Shown here piece after piece: positions 31,620-40,786 of a DNA stretch of 64,000 bases. Made by a program: the position numbers and the translations under genes. The stretch's first letter is position 1. The number at the start of each line of letters is the position of its first letter. Below the pieces are notes generated by a model. That model saw only the letters and a program-made list of their open reading frames with translations. It was not told the DNA's origin and searched no databases. The DNA comes from an uncultured Spirochaetaceae bacterium. GTDB taxonomy: Bacteria; Spirochaetota; Spirochaetia; Sphaerochaetales; Sphaerochaetaceae. The DNA lies in assembly GCA_944389145.1 (NCBI GenBank), contig CALXLH010000003.1:62001-126000 (forward strand). Reading direction: 5' to 3'.

Positions 31620-32134
31620 GGAGATACAGGCCTTTCATATTGACGCTTATGATCATAGCGCTTGACCAGGTTTCGAAGGCCTTGGTCGTCCGCTATATTC
31701 CCGAAGGGACGGTCGCTGCATCGTTCTTTTCCGATTTTCTCTGGATATGCCATGTACGCAATGATGCCGTGGCGTTCTCGTTCGGCGCGTCGCTGCCTGA
31801 GCCTGTCAAGTACATCGTGTTCGTACTGCTTCCTATCGCCATCCTCGCACTCATCGCAGCCGCGATCGTGTCGCGCCGCTTCGAGAAGGAGACGACGCCT
31901 TTCCAGAGATGGTGCCTCGCAGGAATCCTGGGAGGGGGAATCGGCAATATGATCGACCGCCTCTTCCGCTCGCTCCGGGTCGTGGACTGGATCTCTACGA
32001 ATAACTATGGATGGTTCGGGATGGAACGATTCCCGACTTATAATATCGCTGATGCTGCTGTAGTCCTCTCCGTGATAGCCTTGCTTGTCTCGCTTGCGGT
32101 AGGGGAGTCAAGGAGGAAGGATAACGGTGTCTAA
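31616..32134 (+). CDS. lspA: Lipoprotein signal peptidase II
   Basis: An inner membrane aspartyl protease of about 172 residues that cleaves prolipoprotein signal peptides. Four transmembrane segments are visible; ALDQVSKALV is the first conserved block, RNDAVAFSFG the second, GNMIDRLFR carries one catalytic Asp and YNIADAAVVLSV the other. The start is TTG 31616, overlapping the stop of the previous gene (TTGA); the longer frame from 31574 lies inside that gene. It fits the lipoprotein at 54323-55921 as a substrate. Confidence 0.93.
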   Translation: MRRYRPFILTLMIIALDQVSKALVVRYIPEGTVAASFFSDFLWICHVRNDAVAFSFGASLPEPVKYIVFVLLPIAILALIAAAIVSRRFEKETTPFQRWCLAGILGGGIGNMIDRLFRSLRVVDWISTNNYGWFGMERFPTYNIADAAVVLSVIALLVSLAVGESRRKDNGV

Positions 32135-32423
32135 GAAGACTAATTCCCTGCTGTTCATGCTTGTCGCAACGCTGGTTAACCTGGTGCTGCTCCTGCTTTT
32201 CCTGATAATAGGCTTCGTTGCCATGGGCCTTATAGTTTCGTACGTACCCTCATCTGAGAGCCTCATGCCTCTCATGCTCATACTCGTATTCGGCCTTTCG
32301 ATCTTCGGATCGTTCTTCATATATTCACGGCTTATCAGATGGGCGACCGTCAGGTTCAGCCTGGAAGATAAGCTCGATCCGCTGTTCACATCAAAGAGAA
32401 ACGTAAGACGAAGGGATGACTGA
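32127..32423 (+). CDS. Small two-transmembrane-segment protein
   Basis: A 98-residue protein starting at GTG 32127 inside the end of lspA, with AAGG seven bases upstream. Two strong hydrophobic segments (about residues 8-37 and 46-67) flank the loop VPSSESLMP, and a basic cytoplasmic tail ends in KRNVRRRDD. I recognise no family. Position in a tightly packed operon with lspA suggests a membrane or envelope role. Confidence 0.7.
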   Translation: MSKKTNSLLFMLVATLVNLVLLLLFLIIGFVAMGLIVSYVPSSESLMPLMLILVFGLSIFGSFFIYSRLIRWATVRFSLEDKLDPLFTSKRNVRRRDD

Positions 32424-33389
32424 GTGCGTGCCGTTCCGCTTGCGAGGCTAGAGGATACATACTGGTACTCATTCAACGATGAGCCGATTGCCACCGTGAG
32501 CGCCTATCCTTATCCTCGGCTGGGCTCTCCGGCGTTCCTGCTTCCCGATGAGTCCCCTGACTCGCTCTGGCATCTCTTCGCTGAGACCGTGGCAGGAATA
32601 GATCACTTTACATCGACATCCGGGCTGGAATGGAAGCGTGAGGATTCTGTTGTCCTCTTCGGCCGCTCTCCTTCGATATACCGGGAAGGAAGCGTCTATT
32701 ACCTTCTGTATGAGACGGAGAGGAAAGGCCGCCATATACGCTCATGTCCATCTTCCATAATGCTCTCAAGCTCTACCGATCTTGCATCCTGGTCCGATCC
32801 GATAGCCCTCCTTGAGGCCTCCGATGTGCATTATTCATCGTACAGAGGGGGGAAAGGTCGGCTTTACAGGCCGCAGCTGGTTCAGTGGCAGGGCCGCTAC
32901 AGGCTGTATTTCGGTGCGGGGGAGTCCAGGCTCTATGAAGCCATGCCGTCCTCGATCGCCTACCTTGCCTATGCAGATGGCCATGATATAGAAGGGCCAT
33001 ATGAGCCGCTTCCCCTGCCTGTTCTGGAGCCTGATCCGGCCTCGATGTATCGCAGCCTCGCCATGGGCAGCGTAAGGATCGTGCCATGCTCGGATGGCCT
33101 TGGCGCTGTCTGCTGTCCATTGTTCTATGATGATGAGAATGATGCAGTACGTTCCGCGATGATCCTGATGAGGAGCCTCGATGGAAATGACTGGGAGGAT
33201 GTCATGACGATGCAGCTCTCTCCTCTTGACGGATGGGCATCTCATGTCATCTCCTCCTGCGATATCAGATACAAGGAGAACGAAGGTACCTGGTACTGCT
33301 ACTATGCTGCTTCAGGGCCCGTACCAGGGCTTCCTGTTGCTATCTATAGGGAGTCTCTCGGTCTCCTTCTTGGCAAGGAAAGAAGATGA
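32424..33389 (+). CDS. Five-bladed beta-propeller glycosidase-like protein (GH43/32/68-like)
   Basis: A 321-residue protein without a signal peptide. Repeated blade motifs such as GRSPSIYREGSVYYLLYET, LYRPQLVQWQGRYRLYFGAGE and DIRYKENEGTWYCYYAASG resemble the five-bladed propellers of GH43/GH32 and related glycoside phosphorylases. I cannot assign the catalytic acids with confidence, so substrate and activity are open. GTG 32424 directly follows the previous stop, and the 3' end overlaps the dipeptidase start (ATGA). Confidence 0.6.
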   Translation: MRAVPLARLEDTYWYSFNDEPIATVSAYPYPRLGSPAFLLPDESPDSLWHLFAETVAGIDHFTSTSGLEWKREDSVVLFGRSPSIYREGSVYYLLYETERKGRHIRSCPSSIMLSSSTDLASWSDPIALLEASDVHYSSYRGGKGRLYRPQLVQWQGRYRLYFGAGESRLYEAMPSSIAYLAYADGHDIEGPYEPLPLPVLEPDPASMYRSLAMGSVRIVPCSDGLGAVCCPLFYDDENDAVRSAMILMRSLDGNDWEDVMTMQLSPLDGWASHVISSCDIRYKENEGTWYCYYAASGPVPGLPVAIYRESLGLLLGKERR

Positions 33390-34330
33390 TAGACCTACAT
33401 TCAGATACGATTTCCCGCCTTCTGCGTGAGAAGCCTGAGGCGAATCTTATCGATAATCCCTTCAGCATAAGCCGCGATAGGATGGAGAAGGGCGGAGTTG
33501 GCGCCCAATGCCTGGCTCTCTTCGTCCATAACGATGGCAGCATCAGGCCCTGGGAGACGCTTAACGCCCTTCATGACCGCTTCCTTTCGGAGCTGTCCCT
33601 CTCAGGCATTCCGCAGATCAGGGACATAGGCGAGTATGATGGCTCTCCCAAGGCAATCCTCACCACGGAGGAGGGCGCCTCTATCGAGGGCCGTCTGGAA
33701 AGGCTGGAGACGCTTAGGGAGTGGGGTGTCCTGATCTTCGGCCTCGTATGGAACTTCGAGAATGAGCTCTGCTATCCCAACTCACTCGACAGGGATATCA
33801 TGGGACGCGGCCTGAAGGCAAAGGGATTCGATGCGATAGCCGAGTGCGAGAGGCTAGGCATCGCGATAGATGTATCGCATCTTAGCGATGGTGGCTTCTG
33901 GGATGTCGTCAGGGCCTCGCATAAGCCTTTCATGGCGACTCATTCCAATGCCCGTGCCGTGACAGATGTTCCTCGCAACCTTTCCGATGAGATGATCCGT
34001 GCCCTTGCCGATAAGGGCGGGGTAATGGGACTCAATCTCTGTCCGGCATTCCTTTATGATATCCCGGAAGGGACTAGGGAGGAGGATGCCGAGAGCCGTA
34101 TCGCCGACATGGTACGCCATGTGGAGCATATCTATAAGGTCGGTGGAGAGGATGTCCTTGCCATCGGCTCTGATTTCGATGGTATCGGCGGCCGGCTTGA
34201 GATACCTTCTCCTGATTATTTCCACCTTCTCTTCGAAGCGCTTGAGAGGAGAGGGATGGCGCTATCGGTCATAGATAAGATGAAGGAGAAGAATGCTCTC
34301 AGAGTGCTTCACGATACATCAGCCGATTGA
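33386..34330 (+). CDS. Membrane dipeptidase-type (M19) metallopeptidase
   Basis: A 314-residue renal-dipeptidase-family enzyme with a binuclear zinc site. Ligands are visible in order: IDLHSDT (H-x-D), LTTEEGAS (bridging Glu), DVSHLSD and ATHSNARAV (His), and IGSDFDGIGG (Asp). It hydrolyses dipeptides, often with a D-residue, and may recycle peptidoglycan or dietary peptides. There is no signal peptide, so it is probably cytoplasmic. It is the last gene of the nif3-lspA operon. Confidence 0.93.
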   Translation: MIDLHSDTISRLLREKPEANLIDNPFSISRDRMEKGGVGAQCLALFVHNDGSIRPWETLNALHDRFLSELSLSGIPQIRDIGEYDGSPKAILTTEEGASIEGRLERLETLREWGVLIFGLVWNFENELCYPNSLDRDIMGRGLKAKGFDAIAECERLGIAIDVSHLSDGGFWDVVRASHKPFMATHSNARAVTDVPRNLSDEMIRALADKGGVMGLNLCPAFLYDIPEGTREEDAESRIADMVRHVEHIYKVGGEDVLAIGSDFDGIGGRLEIPSPDYFHLLFEALERRGMALSVIDKMKEKNALRVLHDTSAD

Positions 34331-34380
34331 ATATTCTCCGTGTTTGGAGGATTATCAGGGAAGATACATAGGAGGTTCCC

Positions 34381-34905
34381 ATGAAAAGAAAGCTCATGGT
34401 CCTGGCAGCTATGCTGCTTATCGTGTCCACCGCCCTCTTCGCCGTGGATTTCAAGGCTGTGATAGGACAGGATACATCTGCGGGACTGCAGTTCAGCAAG
34501 ACAGCTCCTAAGGGAGACGTACAGACAAAGTTCCTCTTCAACATTGATGCTGAGCTCGATATGGATTTCAATAACGGCCATGGAATGCTTGTGGAGGTCA
34601 ATCCGTTCAGCGAGGGGTCTTCGGTAGAGTTCGGCCTCGGTGTCGGCTATGCCTATCAGGATTGGCTCAGCAGCAGCACGAGCATGATCCTTGGCGTCGG
34701 TCCTAAGTTCACGTTCGGAAGCGGCGGCGTCGGCTTCGAGATCTTCGCGACTATCGATTTCGACTTCCATGTCTCTTCCTCGATGTTCGTCCGTGTCGGA
34801 ACGGGACTGCGCTTCGATATGGGTGAGTTCGGAGATAACAACTTCGGCAAGACCTTTGAGATCGACATACCGCTTCCACACCTTGGAATCGGCTGGGAGT
34901 TCTAA
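34381..34905 (+). CDS. Secreted small beta-barrel outer-membrane-type protein
   Basis: A 174-residue protein with a clear signal peptide (KRKLMVLAAMLLIVSTALFA, cleavage probably just after), then alternating hydrophobic and polar strands rich in Gly, Phe and Asp. It ends GIGWEF, an aromatic C-terminus typical of outer membrane barrels. I recognise no named family. AGGAGG lies before ATG 34381, and a strong terminator follows, so it is a separate unit. It supports a diderm host. Confidence 0.72.
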   Translation: MKRKLMVLAAMLLIVSTALFAVDFKAVIGQDTSAGLQFSKTAPKGDVQTKFLFNIDAELDMDFNNGHGMLVEVNPFSEGSSVEFGLGVGYAYQDWLSSSTSMILGVGPKFTFGSGGVGFEIFATIDFDFHVSSSMFVRVGTGLRFDMGEFGDNNFGKTFEIDIPLPHLGIGWEF

Positions 34906-34917
34906 GCTCATCCACAG

Positions 34918-34946
34918 GGCCTTATCCGAACGGGTAAGGCCTTCTT
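34918..34946 (+). terminator. Rho-independent terminator of the beta-barrel gene
   Basis: GGCCTTA / TAAGGCC stem with an inner CC-GAAC-GG, followed by TTCTTG on the plus strand. Confidence 0.75.
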
Positions 34947-34953
34947 GATGATT

Positions 34954-35103
34954 ATGAAAGATCTGCGATACTCGGAATCAGACATGGAATATGAGGAGGA
35001 AAGGGATAAGGAAGCTGATGGCTTTCCAAAGGTGGTACAGCACCTGTTCCTTGCTTTCATCGCCGTTGCCGCCCTCCTGATCATATTGCTGATTATCGGG
35101 TAA
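34954..35103 (+). CDS. Possible small tail-anchored membrane protein
   Basis: An open frame of 49 codons (start uncertain: ATG 34948, 34954 or 34984). The first part is acidic and charged (MEYEEERDKEADGFPKVVQ); the last 20 residues form one hydrophobic helix (HLFLAFIAVAALLIILLIIG) at the very C-terminus, the layout of a tail-anchored protein. There is no strong ribosome site. A TTGATG-N16-GATACT promoter-like pair (34945-34972) would favour ATG 34984. Its stop immediately abuts that of the next gene on the other strand. Confidence 0.4.
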   Translation: MKDLRYSESDMEYEEERDKEADGFPKVVQHLFLAFIAVAALLIILLIIG

Positions 35104-35250
35104 TCAGAAAATCCTGTTATCCGATAGAAGCCACTTCCATAGAGGGATTACCTCTATCATCGTTCCATCCTCTTCTATCGTCCTTTCCTCATCATGGTGG
35201 AGTATCACCAGCCTCCTTATCCTGTCAATGAGGCCAGCGTCCTTCTTCAT
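35104..35250 (-). CDS. Small 48-residue protein of unknown function
   Basis: A short gene with a near-perfect AAGGAGG ribosome site six bases before ATG 35250 (an in-frame ATG lies at 35256) and a TATACA -10-like box just upstream. The peptide begins MKKDAGLIDRIRRLVILHHD, is charged and helical, and ends LWKWLLSDNRIF. No family is recognised. The good ribosome site and compact position between the fatty acid operon terminator and the tail-anchored frame argue that it is real. Confidence 0.55.
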   Translation of the reverse strand: MKKDAGLIDRIRRLVILHHDEERTIEEDGTMIEVIPLWKWLLSDNRIF

Positions 35251-35333
35251 GAGCATCCTCCTTGTCGTGTATAAGGAAATGTTACATGGAAATCCTTGGA
35301 CGGAAAAGGAAAAGCTGCCTTATCCCTTGAAGA

Positions 35334-35355
35334 GAAAAGCAGGCCGTAGCCTGCT
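35334..35355 (-). terminator. Rho-independent terminator of the fatty acid operon
   Basis: Minus-strand AGCAGGC-TACG-GCCTGCT followed by TTTTCTCTT, just past the acyl-CoA synthetase stop. Confidence 0.8.
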
Positions 35356-35360
35356 CCTTC

Positions 35361-36995
35361 TCAGCCCTGCTTCCTCAGCTCTGACTTGCGTATCTTGCCG
35401 CTGATGGTCTTTGGCATCTCTGATACGAATTCAATCGTACGTATCCATTTGTATTCGGCCATGCGTGAGTTGCAGTATTCCTTGATCTCCTTATCGAGCT
35501 CCTTCGAGGGTTCGTATCCCTTGGAGGGAACGACGAAAGCCTTTATTGCCTGACCGCGCAGGGGATCGGGAATGCCTACTACCGAGCATTCGAACACTGC
35601 AGGATGCTCTACGAGGATGTTCTCTATCTCATATGGTCCGATGCGGTATCCGCCGCTCTTGATGATGTCATCGAAGCGGCCATGGAACCAGATAGCGCCA
35701 TCCTCATCCTGCCATGCGGCATCTCCCGTGTGGTAGACACCGCCTCTCCATGCCTTCTTATATAGCTCCTCGTTATCGAGATAGGTGACGAATACTCCCA
35801 GCGGCTTCTTCCCGTCCTTCGGTACGAGCACGATCTCTCCGACCTCTCCGCATGGAGTGGGGGAACCGTCGCGGTTTACGATCCTCACGTCATACAGAGG
35901 CGATGGCCTTCCCATCGAGCCGTCCACTGCCTTCTGGCCGCGGAAGTTTGCTGCTATCAAGGCAGTCTCTGTCTGTCCGTACCCTTCGTGGAGGACGAGC
36001 CCTGTCCTCTCTGTGAATCTGTTGAAGATGTCGGGAGAGAGGAACTCTCCGGCTGTCGAGGCATGTCGAAGCGTCGGCGTATCAGGCGTTCCCTTCCTCA
36101 CGAGGTATCTGTATATCGTGGGCGGCGCGCAGAAGGATGTTACTCCATAGCGGTTGATGATCGTCACCAGCTGCTTGGGATCGAAGTTGTCGAAGTCGAA
36201 TACCATCACGGCGCATTCGACAAGCCATTGCCCGTAGAGCTTTCCCCATGAGGCCTTTGCCCATCCTGTCTCAGCGACGGTGAAGTGCAGGCCGCCATCA
36301 TAGGCCTCCTGCCAGTATCTTGCCGTGACGATATGTGCCAGCGGGTAGGTATAGTCGTGTATGACACCCTTTGGATACCCGGTGGTTCCTGACGTGAAGT
36401 ATAGGAGCATAGGATCGGTATCCCTGGTCTCTATACGCTCAAGCTGATCGCTTTTGGCTGCTGTCTCCGCCGTGAGGTTGCGCCATCCTGCCATGTCCTT
36501 CTGCACGGTCCACAGGATAGGGGACTGTCCGCTTCCCTCAAGTGCCTTCTCGACATTTTCTGCCACGCCATTCTGCGGCGTGACGATGATTGCCTTTACT
36601 GCCGCGCATGAGAAGCGGTAGCGGAAATCAGGAACGGTGAGCATGTGCGTTACCGGGATCATCACCGCTCCGATCTTGCAGAGCGCCATCGCCACGAACC
36701 AGTATTCGTAATGCCTCTTAAGCGCGACCATTACCTTGTCGCCCTTCCTTATCCCTGCCTTGAGGAATACGTTTGCAGTCTTGTTGCTCTCTCTCCTGAT
36801 ATCCTCGAATGTGAATATATGCTCCTCGTTCTCCGTGTTGCACCACACGAGGGCACGCTTGCCAGGAGTGCGGGCTGCGATCCTGTCCAGTACATCATAG
36901 CCGAAGTTGAAGTTCTCCGGCCAGCTGATGTTTATATCTACAAGAGAACCGTTCTCATCTATCGTTTCCTTGCAGTATTCGCTGTATATGCTCAT
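35361..36995 (-). CDS. AMP-forming acyl-CoA synthetase (medium-chain/acetyl type)
   Basis: A 544-residue member of the ANL superfamily that activates a carboxylic acid with ATP and CoA. The P-loop is [15 protein letters not shown], followed by [21 protein letters not shown], the hinge [15 protein letters not shown] and the catalytic Lys in [13 protein letters not shown]. Overall it resembles medium-chain/propionyl acyl-CoA synthetases. ATG 36995 overlaps the accA stop (ATGA). Its place at the end of the fatty acid operon suggests recycling or import of fatty acids, or supply of acyl-CoA primer; no FabH is encoded here. Confidence 0.9.
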   Translation of the reverse strand: MSIYSEYCKETIDENGSLVDINISWPENFNFGYDVLDRIAARTPGKRALVWCNTENEEHIFTFEDIRRESNKTANVFLKAGIRKGDKVMVALKRHYEYWFVAMALCKIGAVMIPVTHMLTVPDFRYRFSCAAVKAIIVTPQNGVAENVEKALEGSGQSPILWTVQKDMAGWRNLTAETAAKSDQLERIETRDTDPMLLYFTSGTTGYPKGVIHDYTYPLAHIVTARYWQEAYDGGLHFTVAETGWAKASWGKLYGQWLVECAVMVFDFDNFDPKQLVTIINRYGVTSFCAPPTIYRYLVRKGTPDTPTLRHASTAGEFLSPDIFNRFTERTGLVLHEGYGQTETALIAANFRGQKAVDGSMGRPSPLYDVRIVNRDGSPTPCGEVGEIVLVPKDGKKPLGVFVTYLDNEELYKKAWRGGVYHTGDAAWQDEDGAIWFHGRFDDIIKSGGYRIGPYEIENILVEHPAVFECSVVGIPDPLRGQAIKAFVVPSKGYEPSKELDKEIKEYCNSRMAEYKWIRTIEFVSEMPKTISGKIRKSELRKQG

Positions 36996-37780
36996 CTTCT
37001 CTCCGTGTATTTCCTGCCGAATGACCTGAAGCGCTCATATCTTGCCTGACGCAGGTCCTTCTGCTCCGCAAGCTCCCTGAGCTCTCTCTCTATCTTCTCT
37101 CCCAGCCTTGCGTAGAACGCCTTTCCTCCAAGTCCGTCCTCGCTGATCACTTCCTCGGCAATGCCGAATGAGAGCGCGTCATCGGCTGTAAGCCTGAGCC
37201 CGTCTGCTGCGTCTGCCGCCTTCGCCGCATCCTTCCAGAGAATGCTCGCGCATCCTTCCGGGGATATCACTGAATAGACGGCGTTCTCCATCATCCAGAC
37301 CCTGTCAGCCGCTCCGAGCGCGAGGGCCCCTCCGCTTCCACCCTCTCCGATGAGGATAGCTATCGTCGGCGTGTCGAGATCGATCATCTCCATGATGCTC
37401 TCGGCGATGGCCTCGCCCTGTCCCCGCTCTTCCGCATCTACCCCGCAGTATGCGCCTGAGGTGTCGATGAACGTTACGATGGGGCGGTGGAACTTCTCTG
37501 CCTGCTTCATCAGCCGAAGCGCCTTCCTGTAGCCTTCAGGTTCCGGTGCCCCGAAATGCCTCCGGGTCCGTTCCTCGGTATCGTGTCCCTTATCTATCGC
37601 GATGACGGTGACTGCCTGTCCTCCGAGTATCCCGATTCCTGCGAATATCGCGGGATCATCGGCAAAGCGCCTGTCTCCATGAAGCTCGATGAATGGAGAG
37701 AATATCCCTCGTATGTAATCTGCTCCGGTCGGACGGCTGCCTGAGCGTGCGATGCGGACGATATCATAAGCCCTTCCCAT
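36992..37780 (-). CDS. accA: Acetyl-CoA carboxylase, carboxyltransferase alpha subunit
   Basis: A subunit of about 262 residues. The region [25 protein letters not shown] is the AccA hallmark; [18 protein letters not shown] and [13 protein letters not shown] (oxyanion holes of the crotonase-like fold) follow. It is shorter than E. coli AccA, lacking part of the N-terminal helices. ATG 37780 has GGAGGG upstream and lies 17 bases inside accD; the longer frame to 37942 is out-of-frame accD sequence. With AccD it transfers carboxyl from biotin to acetyl-CoA. Confidence 0.94.
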   Translation of the reverse strand: MGRAYDIVRIARSGSRPTGADYIRGIFSPFIELHGDRRFADDPAIFAGIGILGGQAVTVIAIDKGHDTEERTRRHFGAPEPEGYRKALRLMKQAEKFHRPIVTFIDTSGAYCGVDAEERGQGEAIAESIMEMIDLDTPTIAILIGEGGSGGALALGAADRVWMMENAVYSVISPEGCASILWKDAAKAADAADGLRLTADDALSFGIAEEVISEDGLGGKAFYARLGEKIERELRELAEQKDLRQARYERFRSFGRKYTERR

Positions 37781-38624
37781 GATCCCTCCTGTGCAGCGCC
37801 AGCAGCAGGCGTATCGCTTCCTTCTCATCCTTACGGGGTACGATCGTGTCGATGAACCCATGTTCCAGCATGGACTCTGCTGTCTGGAACCCCTTTGGAA
37901 GAGGCTGCCTTGTCGTCTGTTCCACGACACGGGCCCCGGCAAATCCGACAGTCGCTCCGGGCTCTGCCATTATGATGTCTCCTTCCATGGCGAAGCTGGC
38001 GGTAACTCCTCCTGTCGTCGGATCCGTTAGGACCGTCAGATAGAAGAGTCCCTTGCTGCCATGGCGCCTTACGGCGGCGCTGGTTGCCGCCATCTGCATC
38101 AGCGACAGCATCCCTTCCTGCATCCTGGCTCCTCCTGAGACGGTGAAGCCCACTACCGGAAGATCATTGCCTGTCGCATATTCGAAGAGGCGGGTGATCT
38201 TCTCCCCGGTCGCGGCTCCCATGCTTCCCATCATGAACAATGGGTCCATGATGAAGAGCGCGCATTTCTCTCCCCCTATGGTGCAGGTTCCAGTCACGAC
38301 GGATTCCTTGCTTCCTGAGGCATTCTCTGCCTTCCTCAGCTTCTCCTGATATCCAGGAAAGGAGAGGGGATCGGAGCTCGCTATGTCAGCGAACAGCTCA
38401 TAGAAGGAATCCTTATCCGCGATGAAGTCCAGCCTTTCCCTTGCCCCCATCCTGAAATGGTAGCCGCATGAGCAGACTCCCGTTGTCTTCTCCAGCGTGC
38501 TTATCGTCAGCGTACGATGGCAGTTAGGACAGGTCTTTTCCGGCTCTCCGTAAAGCGGTGCGGTCTTCCTGCCTCTCTTCTCCAGCTCGTTCTGCGGCTT
38601 GAAGAGGAACTTCAGACTTGGCAT
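37764..38624 (-). CDS. accD: Acetyl-CoA carboxylase, carboxyltransferase beta subunit
   Basis: A 286-residue protein. The N-terminal zinc ribbon is present (CPNC, then CSCG, residues about 33-54), followed by a crotonase-type carboxyltransferase domain with [18 protein letters not shown] and [15 protein letters not shown]. It pairs with AccA, encoded immediately downstream with a 17-base overlap. One base separates it from the end of accC upstream. Confidence 0.96.
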   Translation of the reverse strand: MPSLKFLFKPQNELEKRGRKTAPLYGEPEKTCPNCHRTLTISTLEKTTGVCSCGYHFRMGARERLDFIADKDSFYELFADIASSDPLSFPGYQEKLRKAENASGSKESVVTGTCTIGGEKCALFIMDPLFMMGSMGAATGEKITRLFEYATGNDLPVVGFTVSGGARMQEGMLSLMQMAATSAAVRRHGSKGLFYLTVLTDPTTGGVTASFAMEGDIIMAEPGATVGFAGARVVEQTTRQPLPKGFQTAESMLEHGFIDTIVPRKDEKEAIRLLLALHRRDHGKGL

Positions 38625-38625
38625 A

Positions 38626-39933
38626 TCATCTGCTCTCCATGAAATCCGTATCGTAATGGCCGGATGTGAATCTCGGATCGCTCAGTATGGAGAGCTGTTC
38701 CTCTAGATTCGTATCGATGCCATCAACCACGAGCTCGCAGAGATATGCCCTGATCTTCCTTATTGCGCCTTCGCGATTACGGGAGTAGACGATCAGCTTT
38801 CCCAGAAGCGAATCGTAGTATGGGGTTATGTCCGTACCGTTTTCCATGAAGGTATCGAAGCGCACGAACGGACCTCCTGGGATATGGACAAGATCGATAT
38901 GTCCCGTGTTAAGGGCATTGATCCTGCATTCGATGGCCGATCCGGACAATCTCACGTCATCATGGGTGAAGTCGATGGGAACGCCTGCCGCGATCCTTAT
39001 CTGCCACTTCACGAGGTCTATTCCTGTGAGTATCTCAGTGACTCCATGCTCGACCTGCAGCCTTACGTTCATCTCCATGAACCAGAAGTTGCCATCGTTA
39101 TCCATAAGGAACTCAAGCGTTCCGGCTCCGGTGTAGCCTATCTTCCTGATCGCTATCTCGACTGTCTCGAGGAGCTTGCGCCTCTTTTCCCTTGATACTG
39201 CAGGGGAGGGCGTTTCCTCGATCAGCTTCTGATGATGGCGCTGGATCGAGCAGTCGCGTTCGCCGAGAGCAATGACATTGCCGCCCTCATCGGCTAGTAT
39301 CTGCACCTCGATATGATGGGCCGGCTTGATGCATTTCTCAAGGTATACGGCTCCATCGCCGAATGCGGCCTCTGCCTCTGCGACGGCTCCCTGGAACATG
39401 CTCCTGATATCCTCCGGACTCTCTGCAAGCCTGATACCTCTTCCGCCTCCGCCGGATCTGGCCTTGAGCATCACTGGGTATCCTATCCTCTCCGCTGCTT
39501 CCAAGGCCTCTTCGATATCGGCAAGAGGCGCTGTTCCGGGAATGGTCTGCAATCCGGCCTTTGCCGCCAGCCTCTTCATCCCTGTCTTATCTGAAAGCCT
39601 GTTCATCTCCTCGGCCGTCGGTCCGATGAATGCTATGCCGTTATCGCGGCAGAGCGTCGCGAAGTGGGGGTTCTCCGACAGGAATCCATATCCGGGATGG
39701 ATAGCGTTCGCCTTCGTGGCCAGTGCCGCGCTTATGATCCTCTCCTCATTAAGGTAGCTGTCCTTTGCCGGAGCGGGGCCTATGCATATGTTCTCATCGG
39801 CGAGAGCCACGTGCAGCGCATTCCTGTCTGCCTCAGAGTAGATGGCAACCGTGGAGATTCCCATCTCCTTGCAGGCACGGATGATCCTGACGGCTATCTC
39901 TCCTCTGTTTGCGATAAGGATCTTCGAGAACAT
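38626..39933 (-). CDS. accC: Acetyl-CoA carboxylase, biotin carboxylase subunit
   Basis: An ATP-grasp enzyme of about 435 residues. ILIANRGEIAVRIIRACKE is the biotin carboxylase N-terminus; HPGYGFLSENPHFA, the Gly-rich loop KARSGGGGRGIRL, and MEMNVRLQVEHGVTE follow. It carboxylates the biotin on AccB. ATG 39933 follows AGGAGGG and shares one base with the fabZ stop (TGATG); the frame to 40053 is not used. Confidence 0.96.
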   Translation of the reverse strand: MFSKILIANRGEIAVRIIRACKEMGISTVAIYSEADRNALHVALADENICIGPAPAKDSYLNEERIISAALATKANAIHPGYGFLSENPHFATLCRDNGIAFIGPTAEEMNRLSDKTGMKRLAAKAGLQTIPGTAPLADIEEALEAAERIGYPVMLKARSGGGGRGIRLAESPEDIRSMFQGAVAEAEAAFGDGAVYLEKCIKPAHHIEVQILADEGGNVIALGERDCSIQRHHQKLIEETPSPAVSREKRRKLLETVEIAIRKIGYTGAGTLEFLMDNDGNFWFMEMNVRLQVEHGVTEILTGIDLVKWQIRIAAGVPIDFTHDDVRLSGSAIECRINALNTGHIDLVHIPGGPFVRFDTFMENGTDITPYYDSLLGKLIVYSRNREGAIRKIRAYLCELVVDGIDTNLEEQLSILSDPRFTSGHYDTDFMESR

Positions 39934-40358
39934 CAGCCCTCCTTCTTCTCTGTTATCGCAAATGAGAACTCGGCAGAGACGCATAGCCTGTCGCCGACGT
40001 ATCCTTTTCCCTCTCCGAAATAGAACGGATGGCGTGCCTTCGTTATGCGGCATTCGGTCCTGAACTCATCCCCGGGAAGGACAGGAGAGCGGAAGCGTAC
40101 CTTATCAAGGCCTGCATATACGGGAATGGCATTCTCTGTCATCTTGTCCGTAAGAAGCACGCACGCTGACTGGGCGAGTATCTCGCAGAGTATCACTCCC
40201 GGGACGATTGGAGAGCCGGGGAAGTGGCCACGGAGGAAGAACTCGTCTCCCTTCACCCTGTACATGCCATGAGCCGTATCTTCAATCCTCTCCACCTCAT
40301 CCAGCAGGAGCATGCTGTCGCGATGCGGCAGTATCTTCATGATCTCTTCCCTGTTCAT
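39933..40358 (-). CDS. fabZ: 3-hydroxyacyl-[ACP] dehydratase
   Basis: A 141-residue hot-dog-fold enzyme. ILPHRDSMLLLDEVERIE is the FabZ N-terminus; the catalytic His lies in GHFPGSPIVPGVILCE and the Glu in CEILAQSA. It removes water from 3-hydroxyacyl-ACP. Start and stop interlock with the neighbouring genes by single-base overlaps (TGATG). Confidence 0.95.
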   Translation of the reverse strand: MNREEIMKILPHRDSMLLLDEVERIEDTAHGMYRVKGDEFFLRGHFPGSPIVPGVILCEILAQSACVLLTDKMTENAIPVYAGLDKVRFRSPVLPGDEFRTECRITKARHPFYFGEGKGYVGDRLCVSAEFSFAITEKKEG

Positions 40359-40786
40359 CAGCTTCTCCTGATGCGGAACAGCTCCGTTCCGAAGCCTACC
40401 ACCTGTCCGTTCTTCGCGGAGATCGCTTCGACGATGCCGTCGAATTCTGCCTTGATCTCATTCATGAGCTTCATGGCTTCGATGATGCAGATCGTCTCAC
40501 CCTTCCTGACTTTCGTCCCTACCTTGACAAATGGTTCGGAGTTCTCCGCCGGTGCGGAGTAGAACACGCCGACCATCGGGCTTGTAACAGGTTCTCCTGC
40601 AGCTTCTTCCTCGTCGGCCTTATCTGCCTTAGGAGCCTCTGCTGCCACCTGATAGGCTACCTGGGGAGAGGCAATTCCCGAGGATCTCTCCATCCTGACC
40701 TTGCCGCCATCCATCTCTATCTCAAGCCCGGTCAGTTCCAGTTCCTTCATAAGGGACGCGTACTTGCGGATATCCTCTTCCTTCAT
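40358..40786 (-). CDS. accB: Acetyl-CoA carboxylase, biotin carboxyl carrier protein
   Basis: A 142-residue protein. The N-terminal 30 residues are helical, an Ala/Glu-rich linker covers about residues 45-65, and the C-terminal biotinyl domain contains IIEAMKLMNEI with the biotinylated Lys in EAMKLM and SPMVGVFYSAPAENSEPF. It carries carboxyl groups between AccC and AccA/AccD. Confidence 0.96.
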   Translation of the reverse strand: MKEEDIRKYASLMKELELTGLEIEMDGGKVRMERSSGIASPQVAYQVAAEAPKADKADEEEAAGEPVTSPMVGVFYSAPAENSEPFVKVGTKVRKGETICIIEAMKLMNEIKAEFDGIVEAISAKNGQVVGFGTELFRIRRS

